This document shows positions 51,711-64,000 of a stretch of DNA of 64,000 nucleotides, piece after piece. The DNA comes from Papilionanthe hookeriana x Papilionanthe teres. Taxonomy: Eukaryota > Streptophyta > Magnoliopsida > Asparagales > Orchidaceae. A program made the position numbers and the translations under genes. The stretch lies in the NCBI GenBank assembly GCA_022702705.1, contig CM040423.1:111340738-111404737 (forward strand), given 5' to 3'. Position 1 is the stretch's first letter. Every line of letters begins with the position of its first letter. The notes beneath the pieces were generated by a model. It was not told the DNA's origin. It saw only the letters and a program-made list of their open reading frames with translations, and made no database searches.

Positions 51711-54700
51711 AAATATATTTGAACCTTGCTCCAACCCTGTTCAAATAGGATTTGAATCAAACCTTGCTTAAGAGTTATTTGAATGATTGCATAAATTTTA
51801 TTTGAACGTATTTTAGCCTGCTTGAAACAATGTGATTTGCGGTCTTTGTTAGAAAATTATTCTACAATAAAAGTTAAAAAGAGTTGGTACTAGGACCCAA
51901 AGGAACTTTAATAACAATAAACATTTTTATCCAATTTTGGATATTATGGGGCATATATCAATTTGAATGATTGTTTATATTTTAAGTATGTAATCATTGA
52001 GTTGAATTTGAAGCTTTTTTTTAATGTTAAAAATTTTAAGAATAGTTGATTTATTTAGATAAAATTTTGGCTTATTCATCTTATGCTTATTTATGCCCTT
52101 ACTATCAACTGAGTAAGATTCCTAATTTTTTCTAATAGATTTTCATTGGAGTGTTTTGTAATATTTAGCAATTTGCTGCTAGATGTTTCATTACTACTTT
52201 CCTCTTGATTGTTCTGATGAATTAAGATATAATGTTTATTGCAACTCAATTGCATGACTCAATTATATTTAGCAATTAATTAGCACACTAACATAAACGC
52301 AATATAGTAATGTTAAGGATATGCTAAATGTGATAGAAACTTATTTGAATATTTTGTTTAATTTTACTATAACACAATTGTATATGAGATATTAGTACAA
52401 GGATTGCCGTGTTAACATTAAAAAAAAAAAGCAATTAACAAAATAGGAAAAATGTAAGCATTTAAAGCTAAGTTATAGGGAATATTGCACACGCACACGC
52501 ACACACATGCACACACATACATACATATTTGCATGGTTCGACTTTAAACCGGCCCACCTACACAACTAAACCCTACTCCAGACTTTACCACTGTGTAAAA
52601 ATGTTAATTCTTACTTATTCACTTCATCAGTGTCCAATCAATTCCGACTCCATCAATGTCCCATCAAGCCCAACTATCTTCCACCTTTCTTATTCACTTC
52701 ACACAATCCCAGTGATCAACGGGATTATTATTGTTACCTCATAATTCCCTGGAATATTTTAATGCTTATCATCTGATTTTATATGTTTTCTATTAAAAAC
52801 TCTCATAAGATTATATGAATATTATATAATGGAATGGAAGGCGTAACCTATTCTATTTAATTCTTGTCATGTTATCAAATCCTTAGTTTTCTTAGTATTT
52901 TTATGAGTTACAACTTTCATTATTGCCTTGACTAAAAATTGCATGCCTTCATTGCTGCAAGTCTTTTTTCTGTTCCACCTAATCTTCACATATCTAGTCA
53001 TCATCATTGTAATCTTATTTTTATCTTTCTTTCTTTATCTACCATACTTTCTTTCCCATGTGTCACAAAAATACATATATTCCCTTGTATTCAGTCCATT
53101 AAAACTGAGACTAGCAACATAAATCAAATGGGAGATTTCAAAACATCAATTCAATATTTAATTTGAATGGAAATATATACCTCAAATGCTCAAAATTATT
53201 TCACACATTCTGCGAAGGATAAGAATTTTTTGGCCATTTAATTAGAACCAGATCTCCACAATGTGATTCCACGTTCAATACTTGGGATGAATGTGACTCT
53301 ATGGCGTTGTCCTAATTATTATGCTCCATGGTTTCTCAAATAAGTGATGTTTCTTGTTCATTCGTTCAACAAGTGGAAATTTGAGATACAATTCAAATGT
53401 TCTATTTATTTAGTGTCACAACGTACATTTTATAAGATAAAACTAATTGTGCTACAGAACTTGGAGGGTGATCCATAACAATGTACTCCAACCTTCTGTA
53501 AGGTTTTGGGAAGTGATGAATTATTATCAGTACATTCAAATGAAATGCAACAATGATGCAACCCTCCTTAAAAAGTTTGTTGAATGTGACATAATTTTTT
53601 ATTTTTTAAATAAAACTTAATTTTGATGCTGCAAGGGTATAATGCAAGGAGGATTTTTTTTTTCTAAATGAATCCATTGCCATCATTTGAGCATAGAGAG
53701 AGAGATGGGAAGTTATAATTGTCGATAATCTCATAGTGGTTTGACCACAACGACAAAGCTTTTGACATCAAACAACCTTTTTAGAAGTCTTTTCTCCTAA
53801 GTAGCGCAAGCACTCAAACTCAAATAATGTGATGAATGGAGAGACACTGTAATGCCAATGTTAGAAAAATGCTTGATGTACTTAAAAATGTTAGAATTTT
53901 ATAGCAGGCCACCTAACAAATGTTGGACAATACTAAGAGGACAAGCAAAATAATCATATAAAGAACACCAAAGAGTCATTAAGATTCTTGCCCGAGCCAT
54001 TAGTAGGGTGGATCATGAAAGTTATAATAATTTATTATTATAACTAGATAAGATAGTGGAATTATGTTCTTTCATGACTTTGCCTAAGATTTCAAATTAA
54101 CCAAAGAAGGAACACATGATCAGACGATGAAATTAAGTTTTATATTATTCTAATTAGATCTTTAGCAATATTATATTCAAATATTAATTGAAAGAGCTAC
54201 AAAATAAAATAAAAACTTTAATCTTTCCGGTTGCTGTTCTGGTCTTCTATATGCATTAGTTCCTCTAGTATTCATTTTATTCAAAATCTTAAAACCTGAA
54301 AAATTATTAAAATAACATAATTGGTTATCTAAAATAACCTAATGGAGCAAATGCACTTTTAAATTGTATTAACTCAAGAAAAAGAAAATAATATGCATGC
54401 TAATGTTTTATATTTTATTCTAGAAAATCATATAATAATATGATATATGTATTGATAACATTTACTCAACAGAAATAATCTAATCTTTTTATATGTAATA
54501 ATTTTAACTTTAATTTTCAAGTTTAATCTTTAATTTTATTTTTATTTCAATTTTTTAACTATCACATCCATCTTTAGAGCACTATCAAAATGTAACTTGA
54601 CACAACTATGGCTGATATTATCTTATTGGCACTACGGTTCATAATCTAAACTATACAATTATCTAAGGTAGAAATGTGAATGTTCGCTTCTGATTGATAT

Positions 54701-54934
54701 TCTTCCATCAGCATAATGGTAGCGATTTAAATATCACAATTATCTGAAGTGGTAGAAAAATATCTAACTGTGCCGGTCCATTGGTGTCCACTTCCATACT
54801 ATAAGGGGGTAAACTCTTCTTATTATGCACATGCAAGCATTCATATATATACTACTTTATACTTGATATTTGACATTCTTTTCTTATGAAACACATTACC
54901 ATCATCTACGAATGAATAACTTCAATCTTACTAA
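51711..54934. other. Intron sequence, only a (CA)n microsatellite recognised
   Basis: Contains a CACACGCACACACATGCACA microsatellite near 52487-52530. Open frames at 52529-53166 are hydrophobic, low-complexity and without family motifs. No other element defined. Confidence 0.45.
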
Positions 54935-55131
54935 GACTTCGTTGGGGTAGCTTATCCGCAGCGATGACGTTTTGAAAACATCGCCTCATCGTTTGGATAC
55001 TGCGTTTTAGCAGCCTATCCGAAAATACGATTGGTTTTTTACAGTAAAAACGTAACGTGGGTCGAACCCCGCAGTCTGCGTTTTCAGATAAGCGGCTTAT
55101 TTGGATAACACAAGCTGCCCCAAATGCACCC
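54935..55131. mobile_element. Tourist-like MITE (PIF/Harbinger type), 197 bp
   Basis: The ends GACTTCGTTGGGGTAGCTTA and, on the other strand, GGGTGCATTTGGGGCAGCTT are imperfect inverted repeats, each flanked by TAA (54932-54934 and 55132-55134). The ends are of the same TTTGGGGC type as the 8651-14261 element, but the interior is unrelated. Confidence 0.7.
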
Positions 55132-55919
55132 TAAATCTATATGTCATGCAATAAACAGATAAATGCACATACACATCATTACTAGTATGCATGCTTTATA
55201 TAGAATAATACGAAGAGTCAAATCCAATCTAAGTGGTCTTTGGTAGCATACTTTCGTAAATCCAGAAAAACTTAAAAAAACAGAAAAGTTAAATCCTGCA
55301 CTCTCTAAAAATTGAATCTTAACTTTTCCGTCTCTTTTTTCACGTAAATCCAGATTTACTAATCAGATTGTGAGATAGATTTAATGGATTTATTCCGTCA
55401 TCACTTGCAAGCTCCATCTCAGTTGCACACTGTATTTGATAAATATGAATTTATCTGATTTACAAGATTTGATAATTCTTATTTAACTTAAACCAGGCTG
55501 CAGCTAAATACCCTAGAGCCTTAATGATGTATAAAATGTAGAGTGAAAAATTGAAATCAAAATAAATTTAGAAATAAGAATATTGTTGCATTTAGAAACA
55601 TAATTTCTCACTTTTATCCTAGTCAATTTTGTTCCTCTTAGCATCTTTCTCCTTCAATTTAACACCCATAACATATATCTCTTATTATTTAATTATGTTT
55701 TAGTTAAATATAATATAATTCCTAATTTTGTCATTTTAATTAAGAATTTAAATCCTTAAATTTTAAATTTAACCTTAACAACAATACTAGTATTACATGA
55801 TTAATTTAAACTAAATACTTTTGGAAAAAGAACCCATTACTTCTTTTACTTTTGTAAACATTTTTAAATCCAATTATGAAACTTGTTCACCTTTGAATTT
55901 CCGACATTAATTAACAAAT
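55132..55919. other. Intron sequence between MITEs, nothing firm
   Basis: 55235-55500 has mirrored AAATCCAGA/TCTGGATTT and GGATTTATTCC-like segments that hint at another old MITE. I could not define ends or a target duplication. Confidence 0.3.
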
Positions 55920-56140
55920 GAGAAAATTACATACATAGCACCCAATTTTATGAATTTACCTATTTCACATCCAAAATTTTATTTTTACACACATAGCACT
56001 TTACTATGGATGCAAAGATGAGTTTGACTTTTAAAATGTGATAATTTGTGCTATATTTCATATGATGTTTGTAGTTATAAAAGATTTGGTATGAGATAGG
56101 TAAATATGAAAATTTTGGGTGCCATATGTAAAAGGCCCTG
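55920..56140. mobile_element. MITE with long imperfect terminal inverted repeats
   Basis: The left end AAAATTACATACATAGCACC..ATTTACCTATTTCACA and the complement of the right end CCTTTTACATATGGCACCC..ATTTACCTATCTCATA match over about 45 nt. A second TACACACATAGCAC motif lies just inside the left repeat. The superfamily is uncertain. Confidence 0.65.
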
Positions 56141-56764
56141 AACGAAAACACATATTTAATACATAAATATTTATTAAATTCACTAATTAAAATAATTATA
56201 ACCTCATACCTTATTAATGTCTCGATCGATTTCCAATTCATTAACTTCGGCTTTCTACTGAGGAAATTACATGCTCTCGTCCCGCCTCTTCTTGCCTCTC
56301 CTTCTAGTTCGACTCAAATCCAACACATTACGACGAGGTCACCTTCTTCGGTTAGGGTTTTGTCCGTCCTTTCCAACTTTGTTCCTTTTTGCAACTTTTC
56401 TCGGGTCGACGCAACTCCTATTTCTTATGACATCATCTTTCTCCCACGAGTGAGAAATCGAGCACCTCTACTGCAACAACAATGTCATCTTCTCGTCCTA
56501 CACGCACGCGAGTGTCAAATTGATGGTAATTAATGCCTACAACTTTCACTCACTCAAATGTCGCGTCGATAGCAGATGGATGCAACATTCTTCTTGTACA
56601 TCATTCTCGCTCTCTACATCGTCTCCTTGAAATCAGATGTCCATCTCTTAAAAAAAACTAACGAAACAAATGATTGAATCAACTCAACCTGTTGATTTTT
56701 TTTTAATTTTTTAGTCAAATTTAATTTTATTAATTTAATTTTTTATTTTTTAACACTGTCATTT
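56141..56764. other. Intron sequence, nothing recognised
   Basis: Includes a small C-rich stretch (56270-56600) with a motif-free 60-codon frame. Confidence 0.4.
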
Positions 56765-59700
56765 TTGGTCTCAAGCCTGGATGTGAAAAGTGGAGGGTTG
56801 CGTTAGGTAGTCGGCAGTCAGCTTAGAACTTATTGAAATAATTATGACATGAATCATTTTGATCAATGTGTATGTGCTAGAGCGTCTCCTGGAAGCGACA
56901 CGCTGTATGATCTTAATATAGTGAAAAGTGTGCAGGGGCCGCTACACCGACGCTTGGGTGTAGTGTCAAATAACCAAGGGTTTCAACATTACGGACGGAT
57001 GTGGGTAAAGAAGTTAGCCCATAAAACTAATATTAGTATAGGGTCTTGGAATATAAGTATTCTTATTAGTAAATTAATTGAATTAATTGATATTTTGATT
57101 CATAGAAAGATAAATATCTTATGTTTGCAAGAAACAAGATGGGTTAGAGAAAAGGCTACGGAGATTGATAACTTGAGTTTTAAACTTTGGTATTCAGGTA
57201 AGAGTCACACTAGAAATGGTGTATGTGTGATCATAGATAAGAGTTTAAAAGATAATGTTGTAAAAGTTAATAAAAATGAAGATAGAATTATATCCCTTAA
57301 GATTATTGTTGATATAGGTTCTAAAGAAAAATTATGAAATGACATTGAAGATTTAATTCAAATGATACTTCTTTAAGAAAGAATTTTTATTGAAGGAGAT
57401 TTAAATGGACATGTCGGTAGAGTGGTAGAAGATTTTAGAAATATTTTTGGTAGCTACGGTTTTGGAGTGATTAATGAAGAAGGTAGAGCTATATTAGATT
57501 TTTCTTTAGCGTATGATTTTTGTTATTGCTAATACTTTATTCAAGAAAAGAGATGAACATATTATTACTTATAAGAATGGATCTAATAAAACATAAATTG
57601 ATTACTTTCTTATGAGAAGAAGAGATCATCGAGAGTGTAAAGATTGTAAGATCATTCCAAGTGAGAATTTAAGTACCCAACATCGATTATTAGTTCTATA
57701 TTTTAAGATGAAGAGCTGTAAAATAAAGAATACGAGGAATTATCATCGTAGAATTAGATGGAGTACCTAAAAGTCACAAATAAAATTATTTTTATGAGTA
57801 AAATTTAAGACTTCAAAATTTGGGATGTTCATGAAGATGGAAATTCTATGTGGGATAAAATTAACAAACACAAGCAAGTGACAATGTTCTACTTGGAGTA
57901 TCAAAAGAAAAAGTTTCTATAAATAAAAATAGTTGGTGGTGAAATAATAATGTGCAATAAAAGATAAAATATAAGAAGTTATGCTATAAAAATTGGTTTA
58001 AATTTAAAAGCTTAGAAAAATGGGAAAATATCAAACGGCTTGTGGGGAGTCTAAGAGAACAATCCGCAACGCTAAAAATTCTATTTTTAGTGATATTTAT
58101 AATAGATTAGATACTAAGGAGTGTGAAAATATATGTATAATAGCCAAACAAAGAGATAAAAAAAGTAAAGATTTAACTCAAATAAAGTGTATTAAAGATT
58201 AAAATCAAAAAGTGTTTTTCTTAGAAAAAGATATTCAAAATAGGTTGGTGAGTTATTTTGATAAACTTTATAATGACGTTTTAGAATATACGATCGATCT
58301 AGTGATCTTAATATCGTTAATAATAATAAAATGTTTTAATTTTACCGTTGTATGAGTAAAAAAGAAGTTGATGAGGCTTTAAAGAAAACCAAGGGTGGAA
58401 AGTTTGTAAGACCTGATGATATCCCAATTGAAGTGTAGAAATATTAGAAGATTTGAGAGTTTCTTAAACTTACTAAACTCTTTAATATCATTTTAGAAAC
58501 TAAAAAGATGCATCAGGAGTGGAGGAAGAGTATTTTAGTCTCCATTTTTTAGAATAAAGGGGATGCACAAGAGTGTGCAAATTATAGATGAATTAAATTG
58601 ATGTGTCATTCTTTAAAATTATGGGAGAAAGTAATTGAACATAGGTTAAGATGTATTACAAAGATTTTTCATAATCAATTTGGATTTATGCCGAGCAGGT
58701 TTACCATGGAAGCTATACATTTATTAAGAGGTTTGATGAAGAAGTTCAGAGATAATGAGGAGGATTTACATATGATTTTTATTGATTTAGAAAAAGCTTA
58801 AGATAAGGTTCCAAGAGATACCGTTTGGAGAGTTCTTGAGAAGAAAAGTGTTGGTATGACTTATAGTCAAGTTATTAAAGATATGTATACAAGAGCTGTT
58901 AGTTGTGTTAGTACAGAAGGTGGATTGACCAATTATTTTCTTATTTTATCAGGGATAGGCTTTAAGCCCATATCTTTTTGCTTTAGTTATGGATGGTCTT
59001 ACTGGACTCTTGCAGGAGGATGTACCTTGATATATGCTTTTTGCTGATGATATCCTTCTCTTGGATAAGACGAGAGAAAAAGCTCAGGAAAAACTTATAT
59101 TATTGATGTCTACTTGCAGTCTAAAGGCCTTCGTTTGAGTATAACTAAAACTGAATACATGAAACGTAATTTTAGTAGTAGTAGCTCTTGTGACAAAAAT
59201 ATAATTATGGGTGATCAAGTTATTAAGATGTGTGAACACCTTAGATATCTCGGGTCTATTTTTCAAAATGATGGTGATATTGATGGGGATGTTGTTATAG
59301 AATTCAAGTTGGTTGGTCGAAGTGGAGGAATGCTTCGGGCCTATTGTGTGATAGTACCGATTAGACTGAAAGGAAAAAATTATAAGATGGTGGTGAGACC
59401 TGCAATGCTCTATGACGCTGAACGTTGTCCTTTAAAAGAGAAGCATAAAACTAAGTTAAGTGTTGCCGAGATGAGAATGATTAAGTGAATGAATGGCTTT
59501 ACACTTGGAGACAAAATGCGAAATGAATATATCCGTGATAGAGTTGGTGTAGCTCTATTGGCGGACAAAATTAAAAAGAGTTTTCTTAGATGGTTTGGTC
59601 ACATTAAACGTCGGCCGTCTGATGATCCGATTAGAAGAGTAGATGTTTTAGATTCGATTTATGTTAAGAAAGGCAGAGGTAGACCTAGGAAGACTTGGGC

Positions 59701-59825
59701 ATATTGTATAAAAAATGATCATAATTGATTAGAATTAAATGAAAATATATCGCTAAATAGGACACAATGGAGAAAAAAGATTCATGTAGCTGATTTTACT
59801 TAGTGGGATAAATATTTTGCTGTTT
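56765..59825 (+). mobile_element. RTE-type LINE, near full length (3.06 kb), inactivated
   Basis: One broken ORF on the + strand. Endonuclease: ISIGSWNISILISK, INILCLQETRW, SGKSHTRNGVCVIIDKSL, EGDLNGHVGR and ILDFSLAYDF. Reverse transcriptase: KKTKGGKFVRPDDIPIE, MHQEWRKSILVSIF, LRCITKIFHNQFGFMPSRFT, MIFIDLEKA*DKVPRD, an intact FADDILL (ADD near 59043-59051), then VIKMCEHLRYLGSIFQNDGD. The C-terminal region RWFGHIKRRPSDDPIRR and KKGRGRPRKTW is typical of plant RTE elements. The 3' end TGGAGAAAAAAGATTCATG..CTTAGTGGGATAA matches the stub at 21083-21218. Many frameshifts and stops. Confidence 0.9.
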
Positions 59826-60589
59826 TTATATTTTTCAGTTTTTACAATCTCACCTCCATCTAAATTTTATCCTCGAAATTTATGAACTTCACATAAGCTA
59901 AAGATGAACTATTCCCAAATGTTTAAGAAAGTTTAATTATCGTTAAGTGATAATAAAAACATATATAATAATCTAACATTTGTAGTAACAGAATTCAACT
60001 GAAAAAATCCAAACATCTTAAACATAGTAGCATAATGAGAATAATAATAATTAAATTTTGAAATCTAAGTAATAAAGATACTCAAAATCAGCTAACGAAC
60101 ATGACACCCAAATAATAAATCACTCCATCATACTCTATTAGCATTTATGCGAGTAACAATAGGTTCTTCAGGTTTCTGAAGAATTAAAGAAGAGATTCTT
60201 GGCTGAATATTTTGTCTTGCATACTATTTATGAGTCACAATACCAGTTTGTGTCATCATCATCTGTTGTCCAACTCTAAAAGTATATCCCTCTTGAAAAT
60301 TCCTTTGAGCAGAATACCTTCTTCAGATAGCACTTGGTTTGGATCTTTGAGAGAATTTGGGTAACTTCTTTTAAAGCCAATAGGCATTCATCACGATGTT
60401 GCTTCCCATAGTAAACACAAGATTCTATAGTGTTGCAGTCAGTCTTTTTAATAGCCCTACTAGTGTAGGAATTTATCTTGTTTCCGTTAGACTCTCTAGA
60501 ATGAACTGCTGGTGCGACTTCTTCAAAATTTTTCATCTTGTGTAGGTCTTTACACATTTGAGTATACTGAAAAATAATTTTCACTTGCC
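59826..60589. other. Intron sequence between the two RTE copies
   Basis: AT-rich. A minus-strand open frame at 60276-60683 (135 codons, with Cys and Lys but no recognisable motif) runs into the RTE leader and is not convincing as a gene. Confidence 0.4.
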
Positions 60590-63094
60590 TACCCACAAGC
60601 AGTGTAAAATTTATCGAAAAGTCATGACATGTATCATTTTGATCATTGTGTAAATGCAAGGGCGTCCCTTGGAAACGATGCACTATATAGCTTGAATACA
60701 GTGAAAAGTATGCAAGGGCCGCTACACTAGTGTCAAATAAGTAAGGGTTCTCACATTACGGACAGATGCAGGTAAAGAAGTTAGTCCATGAAACTAATAT
60801 TAGGATATGATCTTGGAATATAGGCACTCTCATAGGTAAATTAATGGAATTATTTGATATTATGATTCATAGAAAGATAAATATCTTATGTATTTAAGAA
60901 ACTAAATGGATTGGAGAAAAGACTAAGGAGATTGATAACATATGTTTTAAACTTTAGTATTCGGATAAGAGATGGACTAAAAGAGGTGTAGGTGTATTTA
61001 TAGATAAGAGTTTGAAAGATAATGTTGTAAAATTCAATAGAGTTGGAGATGAGATTATAGCCCTTAAGATTATTGTTGATACTAAGGTATTTAATTTTAT
61101 AAGTGCTTATAATCCTCAAGTAGGTTTAGATATATGATAAAAGAAATTCTAGAACGACTTAGAAGACTTAATACGACTGATACCTCTTGGAAAAAAGAAT
61201 TTTTATAGGAGGAGATTTAAATGGACATATCATTAGAGTGGTAGAAGATTTTAGAAAGATTCATGATGACGACAGTTTTTAAGTGATTAACGAAAAAGGT
61301 TGAACCATATTAGATTTTGTTTTAGCGTATGATTTTGTTATTGCTAATACTAGAAAAGAGATGAGCATATTATTATTTATAAAATGGACCTAATAAAACA
61401 CATTAATTATTTTCTTATGAGAAGAAGCGATCATTAGGAATGTAAATATTGTGAGGTCATTCTAAGTGAGGATTTAAGTTCTTAACATCGATTATTAGTT
61501 CTAGATTTCAAGATTAATTGTAAAATAAAGAATAATAGGAATCATTATCGTATAATTAAAAGAGGGCACCTAAAATACATAAATAAAATTATTTTTATGA
61601 GAAAACTTCAAGATTTCATGATTTGAGATGTTCATGAAGAAGCAACTTCTATGTGAGTTAAAATAACAACACTATTAAACAAGTGACAAAAGATATAGTT
61701 GAAGAATTAAAAGAAAAAATTTCTGTAAATAAAAATATTTGGTCGTGAAATAATAATGTGCAAGAAAAGATAAAATATAAGAAGTTATTTTATAAAAATT
61801 AGTTTAAACGTAAAAGCTTAGAGAATTGGGAAAAATATTAAATGACCCGTAGGGAGTTTAAGAGAACAATATGTGACATTAAAATTCTTCTTTTAGTGAT
61901 CTTTATAGCATATTAGAAACTAAAGAAGGTAAAAAATATATGTTTAAACTGGCCAAACAAAAAGAAAAGAAAAGTAAGAGTAAAAGTTTTAACTAAAAAT
62001 GTGTATTAAAGATGAAAATTAAAAGTGTTTTTTTTAGAAAAAGATATTCAACATAGGAGAGTGAGTTATTTTGATAAACTATTTAATAAATGTTCTGAAA
62101 ATAAGATCGACCTCAGTGAACATAATATCATTAATAATAATAAAATATTTCATTTTTACCGTTGCATTAATAAAAAAAGAGGTTAATGAGGCTTTAAAGA
62201 AAAATAAGAAAAATAAGGGTGGAAAGTTTGTTAAGACCTGATGATATCCTAATTAGGGAGTTTCTTGGTTTACTAAACTTTTTAATATTCTTTTAAAAAC
62301 TAAAAGATGCCTGAGAAGTGGAAGAAGTGTATTTTGGTCCTCATTTTAAAGAAGAAAAGGGATGCACGAGAGTGTGCAAACTATAGAGGATTTAAGTTGA
62401 TGTGTCATACTTTAAATTATGGGATAGGGTAATTGAACATAGGGTATGACATATTACAAAGATTTCTCATAATCAATTTGGCTTTATGTCGGGTAGGTTT
62501 ACTATGGAAGCTATACATTTATTGAGAGATTTGATAGAGAAGTTCATAGACAATAAGGAGGATTTGCATATGCTGTTTATTGATTTAAAAAAAAAATTAT
62601 GATAAGGTTCTAAGAGATATCTTGTGGAGAGTTCTACAGAAGAAATGTTTTGGTATGACTTGGATTCATGTCATTAAAGATATGTATGCTAGAGTACGTT
62701 ACTTGTGTTCGAACTGGAGGATTGACCAAATATTTTTTTATTTCAGTTGGATTACATCAGGGATCGACGTTAAGCCCATTTCTTTTTGCTTTAGTTATGA
62801 ATGCTCTTACTGAATATTTACAAAATGGTTTACCTTGGTGTATGCTTTTCTTTGATCATATCCTTCTCGTGGATAAGACTAGAGAAAAAGTTCAGGAAAA
62901 ACTTGAATTATGGAGGCCTGCATTGGAGTCTAAAAGATTTCGTTTGAGTATAACTAAAACTGATACCTGGAATGTAATTTTAGTAATATTAGCTCTGGTG
63001 ATAGAGTTGTAACTATAGGTGATCAAATTATTAAAAGGTGCGAACGCTTTAGATATCTTGAATCTATTGTTCAAAGTTATGGTGATATAGGATG
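60590..63094 (+). mobile_element. Second RTE-type LINE, decayed and interrupted by an LTR-type element
   Basis: Collinear with the copy at 56765: leader ACATG.ATCATTTTGATCA, GTGAAAAGTATGCAAGGGCC, endonuclease ISLGT-type region, AGGAGATTTAAATGGACAT, RT with ISHNQFGFMSGRFTMEAI (across frames), LHQGSTLSPFLFALVMNALT and LLVDKTREKVQEKLEL. The catalytic ADD is changed (FFDHILLV). It stops in the region after the thumb (IVQSYGDI) where TGTCGG.. of the next element begins, so its 3' part has been displaced beyond the window or lost. Confidence 0.85.
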
Positions 63095-64000
63095 TGTCGG
63101 TCGTTAAAAGTTGTTGGAATTGAAATTAAGCCTTTTGAAAAGTGTAAAATGTAGTTTTATAAAATATGATTTTGATTTAATTTAATATATATATATATAT
63201 ATATATATATTGATTTATGAAAATAAAATTTTAAATTTGAAAAATGTGAATGGACGAATCTCATTCATTTAACAGTTTTAATAAACGAGTACCATATCGC
63301 AAGTAACACACCTATCCCGAAGAATAGACACACTACTTGACGATATCGCTCGATCAAATAAACTACAGAATTCGTGATATCCGTTCTGGTCTACGGTCCT
63401 TTTCTGTTGACCGACAAGTTCCCTTATTTAATACAAAAGAATTAAATAGGGTTTATATTACACTAGGTTTTAAAAGCTCGCTATAAGGTGCACTCATAAG
63501 TCAATTACACCTCAAACGACCGAAATCGCCCGAGAGAGCTCTTGATTTAGATCGGAGATATCTATCTTCGCGAATTCGAAGAGTAGGGTTTTAGTAGTGT
63601 GGTAATAGTAAGTTCAATAGAGTGAGTGACTCAAGATTGAAACTGTTTTTTATAGGAATCCAAAGAAATGAGTAGGGGATAACACAGATCCGAGTAAACC
63701 CCGGTGACATCTCAAACTATTCTATTGTTCGGCTTTAAATTTTAGAAATGAATTTATTGAATTTCAATCCTGCCAATTAATTATAAAAATTACGTTTGCA
63801 TAATATCCGATTATGTAAATAACCTAGAAGATTGGAGGATTTACGTTGTATCGGACAACGACCTCGAAATTCTAAACGAGTTAAGGCTTAGATTGCACAA
63901 CTTGGCTGTGTAAAGGCTTAAAAGAAAATGTGAGGATTTATGTTGCACTAGGCGGACTACCTCGAAGTCTTATGGCTTGTTATGTAGACTAAAGAAAGGT
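63095..64000 (+). mobile_element. 5' end of a second copy of the 5.16-kb LTR-type element, cut by window end
   Basis: Begins TGTCGGTCGTTAAAAGTTG directly after GGATG, a candidate target sequence. It follows 31063-31960 through ATGAATGG/ATGGACGGATCTCATTC, ATCGCAAGTAAC, CGATCAAATAAACTA and a 37-bp identical block starting TTATTTAATACAAAAGAATT. It contains its own (TA)n run (63185-63212). Divergence from the first copy is clear, so the two insertions are independent. Confidence 0.75.

Noticed and set aside
60276..60683. 135-codon minus-strand frame as a gene
   Set aside because: No motif, AT-rich codons, and it overlaps the leader of the second RTE LINE in antisense.
50445..64000. Search for the closing RCC1 exon (LGLGD-like after GWNKYGQ)
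   Set aside because: The only similar string, TLGDKMRN near 59506, belongs to the RTE LINE, so the exon lies beyond the window.

Overview
This is plant nuclear DNA, about two-thirds A+T. It lies inside one split protein-coding gene whose introns are packed with transposable elements. The organism is probably a flowering plant with a large, transposon-rich genome. The evidence is an RCC1-repeat gene of the plant UVR8-like family, plant-type L1 LINEs with an RNase H domain, RTE LINEs, PIF/Harbinger, Copia and large-LTR elements. I cannot name the species.

Host gene: nine in-frame exons on the + strand (2318-2391, 2491-2575, 2768-2893, 2996-3229, 3360-3599, 21954-21997, 49908-50090, 50195-50285, 50401-50444) join with matching phases and GT..AG borders into a run of RCC1 blades. 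The first exon(s) and the last blade(s) lie outside the window. Five exons sit within 1.3 kb. Then come an 18.4-kb intron, a lone 44-nt exon, a 27.9-kb intron, three exons, and an intron longer than 13.5 kb.

18.4-kb intron (3600-21953): a 3' fragment of an ORF1-only LINE (HL-A), a nearly complete PIF/Harbinger transposon (8651-14261, TTA target duplication, decayed transposase and Myb-like genes), a Copia pol relic, a short LTR-bounded element, and a 136-bp RTE stub with a 23-bp target duplication.

27.9-kb intron (21998-49907): Copia pre-integrase relic; an LTR with primer-binding site and gag-like remnant, split by a hAT-like element carrying a tRNA-like sequence; then two clusters of related L1-type elements. 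One member is a two-ORF LINE (39349-45190, minus). The others carry only ORF1 (DUF4283 + CCHC knuckle + a conserved C-terminal box); the four near-complete ones are each about 1.95 kb. At most junctions, members abut one another through (TA)n tracts. Between the clusters is a 5.16-kb TG..CA element flanked by GTAGT and lacking recognisable gag-pol.

Last intron (50445-64000): degenerate GGTTCAAAC-type repeats, two MITEs, two RTE LINEs in the same orientation, and the start of a second copy of the 5.16-kb LTR-like element inserted in the second RTE.

The most interesting candidate system is the half-LINE (ORF1-only) family with its probable autonomous partner. They appear to insert into, and to leave behind, (TA)n tracts, so each insertion may provide a landing pad for the next.
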